64,000 nucleotides of DNA from Anopheles merus (lineage: Eukaryota; Arthropoda; Insecta; Diptera; Culicidae), in the NCBI RefSeq assembly GCF_017562075.2, contig NC_054082.1:43361797-43425796 (forward strand), given 5' to 3'. The notes beneath the pieces are model-generated. The model had not been told where the DNA came from and did not search any database. It saw only the letters and a program-made list of their open reading frames with translations. This document shows positions 10,708 through 22,300 of this stretch, piece by piece (within the stretch, counting starts at the first letter, position 1; each line of letters opens with the position of its first letter). Both the position numbers and the translations under genes were made by a program.

Positions 10708-13623
10708 ATTTGATTGCTGTTTTGCTGTGGACAATTTGCCGGCACCAAGATTCCGTATACTTATTGGACGAGTAAGGGGTGAGTGAGCGAATAACGTTGT
10801 GATCGGTACGGTTTCTGTTCAAATACACTCCGAAAAGTTGGAATCAACGTCCGCAATCGATGTGTCTGAGGACGGTGGTTGTTAAAGTGGCATGACGGAG
10901 AAAAGAAAACTTGTGGTTGATTTGATGAGACTTCGTTTTTACAAGGGCACGCTTGGGTTCAATCCTCATCAGCAGCTTGGCATGGTTTGCAAAACAGAAC
11001 GAGAAGTTGCTGCTACCAGCTTAAGCTATTAGAAAACATGAATTACAACTTAGGAGTTCACGACAGTAGTATACAGCTGAATTATGGAGACTGTTTTCTA
11101 AATGCCGCAAAGAGGGGGAAGACTTATTTTACACTGTCTCTTTAATCATTCAAAGGGGTCCATTTTAAGATGATTATCACAATGATGTTTCCGTACCCCA
11201 CTTTGTACATTTACGAAACCGGTTTGCGATTGGCTGATTATTTCATATATAGATATAGCTATCGATTCTCAAAAGATATTAAGATGAATTATGTTCAAAG
11301 CTATTCAAAAGATGTTTGATCTTCACAACAGAACCTGGAGGAACCAAACAAGCTGAATAATCTCTTATTCAATATCAGATCAGTATAACGGAGCAGATAA
11401 CATAAACAGATTGATGATGGAATGAAAAAAGGCAAAACTATATTATGGTTATGATATTTAGTTTACTTAACCATTTAGTTACTACCAGTCTCGGTAAACT
11501 GTATCGAAAAAGGAAAAGAACTGTTGTTTACCACATTGTTCCATGTTTACCATGTTGTTCACTACGATGTGACAACGCTCGCCTTTTCAAAGCCCGAATC
11601 CTTCGCATAATGTAATAAAATTCACCGCTCTAAATGAATCCAGTTTAGATGAAAATTGAGCGTTCAAATTTGGTTTTCTTCACGGTTGAATTCGGAGGAC
11701 CTTTTCCACCATGTGCAACCCCTTTCACTTTTAAAGGAATGGAAGCATGTTCCGCGCATACCGACAGCGGCCATATATGTGTAGAACACGCAGTCACACA
11801 AGACAAAAAAGCCTACACAACATTTACATCTCCCGGTCGCGTTTTTCCCTCCACGCTCGTGTACGCGATAAACGCGTGTAGGTTTAATATTTTCCAAACG
11901 ACACTCAAACTCCAGACCTCGCCCAGCCATTCTGGATTCCTGTGTGGCTGATGCCCTGCGGTGGTTTTGATAGAACTTCGGAACACGTGCAGTAGAACTG
12001 ATAAAGTTCCTAACAACCTCATTCCCCACTCACGTGTGCGTTCTGAACACCTTTGTCCCTTTCTCCTTTGCCCTCTTCCGTAAAACGATGGTAAAGGATT
12101 CGGCCCACGGTTGGCAAAACGCCGTGTTTACAAACGTAGTCACCGCGAAAGCGATTACGACCGCCGGTAAATCGGCAACACTCGATGGAATGAGCGCGCC
12201 CGGCTAAGCTATTGGGGACGGTGATGATGAGTTGGTTGAAGATGGATGATGAGCTTCGCGTGGGTTTTCACGGTTGCAACGCCTTTAAACGCACGCTTCG
12301 GGGGATTTCCCTTTGATGTTTAAATCCTACATCACATAGTTCAGCGCGCGTCGGTTCTACCTCCTAAGCTTTACCCGTTTCCGCCATTTTACAAGCTGTT
12401 CACCAAGCGCCGACAATCAGACAGATAACGCATTAGCAACCATTTGAAAAGCCCTACATTGAAAGGGACGACAAACAGGAGAACTTGCAACTGCCAGCAC
12501 CCACTTGAAGAGGTGCAAAGAGGAAAAAAGTATACAGCAGCCTTGTACACTCGTGGTGAGCAATTTTACAAAGATTATTCAAATGCAATGCTACGGTTTA
12601 ATGATGGCGCCGCGGAATAGTATCTGTGAGGTGCGAAACATTTAACCAGTGGCTTATGGTGAAAACATCATTTGAAACTACACCTACATGCTTGAATAAA
12701 ACACGCTCGCTTTGGTTGTTAGTTATATGAAACCTTAAAATTATTTCACATTATTTTCGTATTATTTTCACCTACTCAAATATTTTTTTCACGCTCCCAC
12801 GCTTTAGACCTTGCGTGAAAATGAATGTGATTTTTTTGTTGTATTCAAATTCTCAGCTTACAGACTATTTTTTTATTAATAGAATGAATGTTAAGCAATA
12901 CGTCCTTTTCGGACCGTTCCTCCTGAATTAAAAAATAGATTGAATGCATTTCTTCACGGTGAAAACAAGGGTCAGCGGGAAATCAAAGGAAATGTATCTA
13001 ATTCATTATTTTAATATGTTTTACAGACTAAATAGTTTGAAAATAGAATATCCTTTCTTTTGGTGTACGATAAGCCAAATTATGATAAAAATTCATTGAA
13101 ATATATCCGAAAATACCAAAATTTCACGTTTCAATTCTCTGGATTTTTAACGCGAGTTAACGAGGGATTAACATAAAAACATTCGACGTGAAATGAATTG
13201 TTTATCTATGGACTTCTAATCGAATATCATCGCATTTCATCGATTTTGGCTTCAGTCAAAATCAGTCGAAATATTTTCATTTGTATTTACAAAAATGGGA
13301 TTAGTGAACGTTTAAAATATAAAATAGTAGAATATGCGGCAGACATGTTTAATATTAAAGGAAAAAGCTAGCTTTCTTTAATGTTTTATAAATATCTGGA
13401 GAAACAACAATTTATACGCAGTGTGCAATAATTGGATGGTGTGCAACAATTGGCAAATTACCCTAATCAAACCTTAATCAATTTTCCAACCAAACACATT
13501 ATCTCTAAACGAGTATAAACGATTTAAATCGCCGATTGGCAATATTTTTCCTCTCTTACACTTAACACATGTCCTAAATAAAAGAATTCTGCATTGAAAT
13601 TCCGATTGAATGAATTTACATTA
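10708..13623. other. Non-coding DNA, GC-richer at 11.6-12.4 kb then AT-rich
   Basis: Opposed 100- and 121-codon frames at 11649-12029 have no domain features. After about 12.6 kb the DNA is very AT-rich. A possible orphan transposon end lies at 13421-13464. Confidence 0.5.
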
Positions 13624-13715
13624 CATTGAACTAGTGTTGGCCGTTCCGGTCCGAACCTAGTAAAAAAGTTCCGTTCTTTATGTAGGCCGCTCCGTTCCGA
13701 TCCTTTATACTAAAT

Positions 13716-13930
13716 CGTTCCGTTCCGTTCATTCCGTTCTTTCCGTTCTTTCCGTTCTTACCGTTCATTCCGTTCCGTTCCGTTCTTTCCGTTCTTACCG
13801 TTCATTCCGTTCCGTTCCGTTCATTCCGTTCATTCCGTTCCGTTTCGTTCATTTCGTTCTTTCCGTTCATTCCGTTCTTTCCGTTCATTCCGTTCCGTTC
13901 AATTCGTTCTTTCCGTTCACTCCGTTCCGG
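13716..13930. repeat. CCGTTC-type tandem array with 37-bp higher-order unit, inside the hAT element
   Basis: Runs of CCGTT alternate with CCGTTCATT, CCGTTCTTT and CCGTTCTTA variants. A 37-bp unit starting CCGTTCTTACCGTTCATTCC at 13752 recurs at 13789, which shows higher-order duplication. The plus strand is almost free of A, apart from the ATT and TTA variants. Confidence 0.95.
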
Positions 13931-14502
13931 TCTTTGCCGCTTCAATATTGTCATTAAGGTGCTATCGTTCGTGCGTTCCGTTCTTTAAAAAAACGGCTTT
14001 GTCCGGCTGTTGCTTGCTGCATGCAAGATAACTGTTCACTCTTTCTCGCACACAGTATGTGTTGCCTGTGCATTCTCTCATGCTCACAGAAATATTCATC
14101 GCACTTCGTCGCGTATCGTTATAAAAATCGTGATAAGCGAAACTAAAAATGTTATTGGTGTTATGGTGCAATTTGTAACATCTATTATACTTTTTGTTAT
14201 AATTAGCTTATCCTAACCAGACAAATAATTATTTTGAAATTTAAATCTGTACTCATATGGCAGAACGGGCTGGAAGAGTATTATAATATGTGATTATGAA
14301 CAACGAAAAATAAAATGTATTATTTTTTATGCCACGATATCCGCTTGATCTTGGCACTCGGCATGATTCCAATATTTAGCCATTCGATTCGAAGCATTCT
14401 GTTCCATTCGACAACCGTTTGAGTGCCGTGATGTTGTAAACGATTTATGTGAAAAAAAAACTAATTGTTCTAAGTAGTAAGTGAAATTCAAATAATTAGT
14501 CA

Positions 14503-14685
14503 ATCTCGTGATACAATCGTCAACTCCTACCACTCAATAACATCGGCATGGGTAAAAGCCTCGAATGGATCGTGCCCCCATACACTGGGATGATTATCCT
14601 GCTATGGGCATTTAAGTTACTGATAGCCAAGCCTATTAGTGGTACAGGAAGGTTTTGACCGAAAATGGTCGTCGCATCTAAAAAG
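14503..14685 (+). mobile_element. Decayed tRNA-derived SINE, tail type 1, nested in the hAT element
   Basis: Recognisable parts are CTCGTGATACAATCGTCAACTC (A-box region), ACATCGGCATGGGT followed by a damaged B box, GGATCGTGCCCCCATAC, GGATGATTATCCTGCTATGG and a ruined 3' tail. It is the most diverged of the copies in the window, so it and its hAT host are both old. Confidence 0.7.
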
Positions 14686-15194
14686 TTTAAAAATGCTAGA
14701 TAATAAATGCATGCTTTATATTAGCACAGCTGGTACAGCTTACTGGACATAGGTTGAACCCATCTGGATTTGGTGATTTCAGCATGATGATTTAAGAAAC
14801 GCCTTTTCATATCCTGTCTCAAGTAACACACCCCCCTCCCCCTCCCGAATGACAGTTTGGCTTCTAAGCTCTGGGTCGGTTCATTTGCACCCCAGGTTCA
14901 CGTTCCGTTCTTTTTGAAAAAATGAACTAGTTCCGTTCCGTTCCTTTTTTAACGAAATTCCCAACACTACATTGAACGTTTAGTTCAAATTGTTAATGAG
15001 TTAATAATTACTAAAAAAAACAACAAAACTGAAATCTTACTTTTAAGTGAAAAAAACAGAAACATACATTTATTTTTTCCCAGGAAGATTAAGCCAGGAA
15101 GATTCAATACATAAAAAACAAGGATGGTAGCCTTTTTTAAAAAACATAATTATCAATCATTGTACTCAAAATTCTTATTCCTTTTTATTCACGG

Positions 15195-16389
15195 TAGGGT
15201 AACTGTACCAGTATTCGGCAGTGTACCTGTTTTCGGCAGGATAACTAAACACGTGTAATTACGCAAAAACGCGTTGAAAATAGTCTTCACGCATATTTTT
15301 TAAATAGAGATGTACTCATTTAGTATTCATATACGAAGTATCACATTATTTCCTTGCATATTTTCAAATTATCAAACGATAATGCAATTGTCACGCATGA
15401 AATAATAATCTTCATAGTAAAAATAATCTTCTATAACAATTAAATGCAAAATAATGTTTAGATCAAGAACGGAAATGTGCAGAGTTCAACATGTTTCGGC
15501 AGATTTGCTATTAGCTAATAGTTCGGCAGGTTTCATTATTGAGAGAACCAGAGCACCAAAACAATGAAAGTGTGGTTTTTATGGAAGATTCTATGGTTGT
15601 AGAATTTATTCTAGCCCGCGAAGGATTTTTTTTGAAAAACACGAAAAAAAAAATTATTCACTTTAAATGCTGCCGAAAATAGGTACACGGTGAATGTTGA
15701 TTTTGACAGATCAATGCTGTGGGCTCCTGAAAAAAAATTGAAACAATAACACACTTTTGTTTTTCTGAATATTCATATAAAACTTGACCAGAACACTACA
15801 ATGCGTATATCGACACATAAAACAACATTTCTTGTATCAAATATCACCAATTTCACTGTAAATAATCCAAAAACTTCAGAGAAAAATAATCATTTGTGAG
15901 CCAGCACTCTATAGCCGTCCGTCTGTCTCATTTCTCAATGCCTACTTTGTTTGTAAATCAATTCAAAATGACTATAAAAATGGCCAGCAAAATGCCCAAA
16001 ACTGGGCATCATAAAATAATAATTTAAGTACTAAGCAACACCAATTTTAGGAAAGTGAGAGTGTAAAACTGTTTTAAACATTTTTGTCTCCCTGTTAGCA
16101 TTGATTAAAACATTTACCGATCCGTATTCCCGTTGCCGAAAATAGGAGCACAGCTTGGCGAAAATAGGATCAAACTGCCGAAAATAAGAAAAAAAACATT
16201 GTTTGCAGTTTCACGAATATTTGTAAAGCATACATTTAAATCGGCAAATAAAAAATAGCACAACATAATACGATAGTTTATCGTTCAAAATAACGTCACT
16301 TTCATGAAAAGAAATAAAAATTGTAAGTGTACCAGCAGATTTAGTAAAACTGCTGCACTAACCTGCCCAATACTGGTACATTTACCCTA
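15195..16389. mobile_element. TA-flanked inverted-repeat transposon (about 1.19 kb, non-autonomous)
   Basis: The ends are 15197 (GGGTAACTGTACCAGTATT...) and 16387. The terminal inverted repeats match at 23 of 25 positions and TA dinucleotides flank both sides (15195-15196, 16388-16389). This TSD fits Tc1/mariner-type insertion. There is no transposase frame. The interior repeats CTGCCGAAAATAGG-like motifs in both orientations (near 15225, 15495, 15525, 15670, 16135, 16160, 16178). Confidence 0.8.
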
Positions 16390-19300
16390 TACTAACTAGA
16401 ATGGACGAAAATAATGAATAACTGTAAGAAAATTGAGTTTTACCAAATATTTCTGTTAATTGTTAATAGACAGCTTGATAACGTAGCCTGTTGAAAAATA
16501 ACGACAAAATCTTTTCTGCCTTGCCACTTGTTGGCTAGCGGGTAATATCTACTCCCGGTTTTCATCAATGAAAAACTGCACTTTAAGGCCAACCGGAAGT
16601 AACGACTCGTAAGAAGATTGTGGTTTGGAATCATCTATTCAAGCAAAATGTCACTCATTCTGTCAACTACCACCTCCAAACCAGCAGCTGCACAATCGCG
16701 CCGTCGTTCACAAGACAACATTGAAGCTAGCTTTTAAGAACGCGAAACTTTAGTCGACGGAAACACCAAACAAAAAAACCCCTGCCAAAAAAGTGGTAAG
16801 ACTTCATCGAGCGTTCGCTGATAGACTGCGCATAACGTTTGCCAGTGACAGGTCCGGATCCGAACGGCATTAAATGATAATTTCATTCGCCAGCTGAACG
16901 GAACGTCCTCGTACGCTCGGTACGCGCGATACGGCTCTGCCCAACTGTCAGTCAATCTGAGCAGACAATCATTTAGTCGGTGTGACTGCCAACCTGACAG
17001 AGCGGGATTGCGCTATCACGTGGCGGAAAAGAGTTCCGCGCGAATCAACACGGTGTGAATTTGTACGCGCGGTACAAAAGTCATTGTCACCCGCAGGATG
17101 GCCCGGTAAAGTTTTTCTTTGCAATTTTTCGTCAGAGCTTAGTTGGCACAAATCGCATAAGAATGAGCAACTGTTCAACTGCAATTTATTCAAGGGGAAA
17201 CATATTCATAACTTCATCTTTCTGTGCATTACTGCAAGTTGAACAAATGAAATGATAAAAAAAACTATCTAAATCACAGTTTTAAAGCACAGTTTTTTTT
17301 TTTGCTTTTGCAACTACCAAGACAATGGGCAATATGTTCCAAATCTTTTCGTTCATTCAAAGCCTCCGGGAACTGGAACAAAATAATATTTGGTAAGTCA
17401 TTGCTAGAATTGCATTTTTTTACCGTGGCTGAAGGAAACATAACGGCTCGGAAGAAAGAACTATTCCAGCTCCGAGCAACAGAAACTTTTTAGTTCCAAC
17501 TAAAGATTTCTCCCGTCCTGGATCGAACACTCGCAGGAGCTTCTCACACTCTTACTCAGGGAGTGTTTTTCTAACGTGTTTTGCTGTCTTGTGTGCGAAT
17601 TGGTGGATTGAAGTTTAAATCCCATTTCACATTTTTACCCTGTCCCAAAGATTATCATCGGTTGGACAAAATGTCATTTACTGGGGAATTTAAACAAAGC
17701 CCCCACACCTCAGACAAAGGAGAGGGCATTAAGAAGAGTGAAATGAAAAATGCTGCAATGACGATGCGATGTCATTGCTTCCCATAATTTTGTAAAATAT
17801 GGTAGTTTACTTTTCTTGTTTCCTTAAACCCATCTACCCGCCAACACTTCCAATTCACCGGAGACGTCGCCTATCCCCCCCTCCCTTGACCGAAATCGCC
17901 ATTCTCGAAGCATGACATTTTGAGCAATCCGTGCCGTACTGCTTGGTTGATGATGTATAGCAAATCGTTTCTATAATATTGCCCTCGTCTTCCAAGACAT
18001 TGTTTTTTTTCTCTTTAACATGTTTTCGTCTTCCCCATGGCGCGATGTTTGCAAACGCGTGCAGCACACACGGTAAGTCGACTCGTGAAAGAAACTGTCC
18101 CTTTGCCACGCCTTAGCGAATGGGCAAAGGTACAAATCCTGGGGACGCACGTCTAATGCGCTCCGCGTGCTACTCATGCAGGAATGAAATATGATGCCTC
18201 TGCTCCGAGCAGGCTTTATGCGAATGTTGTTTGGCACCAACACCCCAATCCACCCTCCTCCCCATCTATTTACATCGTGAGCACCGAGATAGGTCTAGGC
18301 CTGTTACCGCGCTCCAATCGCACTTGCATGCGGCCACCGCCGATGGTAATTAAAGTTATTTATGGCGGTAATCGAGAATTTTTGCGAGAAATGATCTCGA
18401 CGAGTACAGAGTTTGGTAGCGTGCTTTTCGAGTGGCGACCTCATGCACCGACCATGGCAGTGTCGGCATTTGAGTAGTAACGTCTTCAGGAGCGTTAGTC
18501 ACGTCACACAAAGGCAACGCAATGGCAACGGAGAATCAACTATATTAAAGACAACGACGACAATAAAAACCCCAGCATGCAGAGAAGGTATAGCACATTT
18601 GCGAGAATGACCGAGTTTGAAGTAATAAAAATAGATCATAGGCTATAGGAGTAAGCTGCAATCTACAAAAAAATAAATAATTACTAATTATACTATCTAT
18701 ATTTGAGCATTCGACTCAGAAATGAAACATAACAATAATATGGCCACTGTGGGCCCAATGGTGTTTAACCGCTGCTCTTAATTCGTTATGCAAAATAAAA
18801 CCCGGATAAATAATTTTCCTTTGAAATGCAGAAATTTCGGCCTTATAACATGATTCATTTCAATTTTTAGAAAGAATATGTCAAGGAAACAATTCCATAC
18901 CAGCTTAAGAAATTTGAAGCAACTTTTGTAATACTTTAGAACGAAATTTAAACCAGTGTTTTTTTTCATCCATAGAAATCATTAGATTTAACGGTTATAT
19001 TTAACGAAAGGAACTCTTTGCTCTTCGATTGAGAATTGAAAGAACAATAAGGCATAATCATAAAAAAATCATGCATCATAGATGCAGGATTTTTTACCAT
19101 AGGAGTTATTTTGGCCGCATGATTGCTAATAAAGTAGATGTCACGACATTCCAGGCGAGACCACTGCGTAGCTTCACAGTGCACACCGGGAATCAGGATG
19201 AAGGCGTTTTAGGGAAGCCATAAGGATAGGAAGAGCAGAGAGCATCTAATAACGCCTGTCAAAGTACGCACATACATGGACCACGCCAGGTCACTATTGC

Positions 19301-22300
19301 CCGACCGTACATGTCGTAAAAGGATCAAATTTCCTTTTTGGGCTCCTATTACACTTGGGGCTTACCTTACACAAGCCCCATGATAGGCCCAATGACTGTA
19401 TCGCTGCAAATCACGTACAAAACCTGATGCCAGTGGCTGATAATGAAAAACATCACCGCCTCGGGAAAACAATGCCCCTTTATACACGAGTTGCTGCTGC
19501 TCCGAAAACGTGGTGTACCGGGGTATACGAGAGCCTTTGGGGATAAGGCGAAACGACCTGTTGCCCGGTGTTACTTCCGGCAGTCGCCACGAGGGACCGA
19601 AGGGTATACGGCGCGCAGGAGGGAGAAGGCAGTCATTCCTAATTAGACTTTAACGCTACTGGCTCAGGGCGAACTGCACAAGTTGCACTTCTTCCGCAGA
19701 AAGTGAGGGCCTCCGGTGGTGGCGGCGATAGTGGAAGTCGTTTCCTGATGTACGGTTTCATTACGTACCTTCGGAAAAGATTCACTCGCAACACGCACAC
19801 ACGCACACAGTCTGGGTGTGTTGGAAGAAATAATTTATTCCCTCGATGTGAGCCAAACTTTGCTTCCCTTCTTGGACTCGCACACTCTAGAAGAGTGTCG
19901 GTCGGGACGACAGGGACCGGAAAACTTCCGGCCTATGCCGTGTAGGGGTAGTATAGGTAGTAACCGGGTACTATCGGCCGACCGAGCACCGTGCTCATTA
20001 TAATGAAGTCTCGAACGCAACGAGGAATAATTGCTGTAACATAAAACTCACCACCATCAATCCTAGGAGGCCCCCTTTGACTGAAAGGACTAAACCCCGA
20101 GCGCAATCGTTTGATCTACGCTTTACGATATTTATGAGAAGGATGATGACGATGATGATAAGAAACTAAACGAGTCCGAGGGTGGTTTCGATTTGCATGT
20201 GCTAGACATATACCACAGTTTACTGCAGTCTCTGCCCGCAAGGAGCACGCTCCGGCCAGATCAAAAAGGTTAACTTTCTGGTCGGGACTCATTGCTGCGG
20301 CAAACGGGCCGCTTTTGTTGGGGGTGGAGTGGTTTTGGGGGCCAAATTCAATTATAAGCTGATTGTAAGCCACAGTGCGTATAGACCTGTGTGTGTGTGT
20401 GTGTGTGGTAGACCTATCAGCAATGCAGTAAATCCTGTCAGTTTCTTTTGAAAATTGAAAAAAGCTAATCTGCTCGTAGAAAAGACGCACCACCATAGAA
20501 AAATCCAATATGTTTCTTGTACCACACAACGATTAAACAAACCTCAAAAAAACTATATTTTTTCAAACTGCTAGGGTTAAATAAACCTTACCAATCCGCT
20601 TCGCCGTTATTCCTTTTTAATAAGAACGAAAAATAAGAACGATAGAATGGACTCCACTATTTACCCTAAAGCTGAATTGCAGTTCCACATACCATCCATT
20701 CTTGCATTCAATTTGGTGTGCTTATGCAAAGGATTTCTCATTTCAAACCACTTATCCACTTGGCTTCAGAAAATTGACGAATGTCTCCCTTTCCACTCAC
20801 GTTCAATTAAACCTACCTAAAATGTGAGCTTAGAAGACTGAAAGCATTTGCTAAATTTGCCATCTCTGCGAACGTCCAGACCACTGCTTAACATATGCGG
20901 GAGGCGTTGTATTGTGACAACATACCCAACCGCCCAGCCAACCCATCGAAACTCAGTGCCAATTGCAGGCAATCGGAAACACCGGACCAAGCAAAAATGG
21001 TTCCCCATTCGAGTGCGAAAGCAGCTCCGGAAAAGTGCCGTTTTTCCGGTGCGTTGAAACTGAACCGACCACTCTAGCGTGTGCCCTAACGAGCAAGAGC
21101 AAACCGACACACGATGAGTCACATTATTTCGATACCGTTTTTCCGGTTAAATGTTCAATCCTGCACCTCACACTACCACCAACACACGCTCTCACATCCT
21201 TAGAGCCGTACAGCGTGTAGTGTTTTGCAAGTTGATGACAGATTTGTCGAAAATAACAGGTGGAAAAGGGCTATAGCGGGAATCGAGAGAGAGCAATGAG
21301 TTGAATTTCCAAATAAACCTCATCTAAAGGAGAGCATCGGTACGGTGATGACCGACACAATAAGCTCTTGGTAGCTACCTCGCATCGAGGGAAAAAACAC
21401 ATCGGGCCCATTCTTAAACACTATTAAATCAATCGGAATGCTTCTTCGAAAGCACTCGATCGTTTGGCGCTAGAGGGTAATCATTCTGATAAAGTGAATG
21501 AAGAGAGAAGAAAACAGGGGAGTGTGCCGGGTTGCTAAAGGGTATATAGGTTCCTCCAAAACTCTGGTCACTCTCTCTATCCGTACGTAGTCGACGACCA
21601 TCAACAACTACCGGTTTGAGAATTTGAAATTTTACGACTATTGTCTTTCACGTAGAGCAGTGATGAGGCTACCATCGGAAACAATACCCAGTGAACAAAC
21701 ATTTTGGAAAATTTAGTTTCCAATCATAGCGAGTACGTGTAGAATGCATGACATGGAAAACCTCATCCCCACCAACGACAGTGCCATCGACCCGTCCTGC
21801 TGCTATACGATGTGTCCGTAGTAAGCATCTCTGCCCGTGTTTCGAATCGAAGCGAAATAAGGGATGGTGAACCCGAAATCTCGACATTATCGAATTTGTT
21901 AAATTTCATAGACTGACACGCTCGGTGGTCTATACCGCCTATAGCTCTGGGTGTAGGAAAAAAGTAAAATCCTTCAATAAGGAACAGAAGCGTTGGACTA
22001 CGAACAGGCAAACAGTTACTAGACACAACGGCTGCCAGCTACGACATGGCCAATCGGTACAGCGGCGATAGGCTTATCAATTAGATTTTAGCAGATGGCC
22101 TGCGCGTGTGTGTTTTAATGTTTTCTCTTATCCAAGAGGCTTACATAAATAGCTGAATCGATTTTTTCCACAAACGCACACGCTGAGGATGCTAATGTTC
22201 AGAAGGCTTAAAACCACCAGCCCCTTCACACTCTCTCGCCAACAACACGTTGGCGCTAACCAAACCTGCTGGTTGACAATGGCTAACGCTAATCAGTCCG

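Larger units (their letters stand above)
13624..14977. mobile_element. Non-autonomous hAT transposon with perfect 8-bp target duplication
   Basis: The element proper is 13632-14969 (1338 bp). It starts TAGTGTTGG and ends CCAACACTA, perfect 9-bp terminal inverted repeats. It is flanked by the identical 8-mer CATTGAAC at 13624-13631 and 14970-14977, the hAT hallmark. There is no transposase: the longest frames inside are under 70 codons. Inside are a CCGTTC-type array (13716-13930), a decayed SINE (14503-14685), and CCGTTCC motifs again next to the right end (about 14901-14943). It was presumably mobilised by a transposase supplied from elsewhere. Confidence 0.9.
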
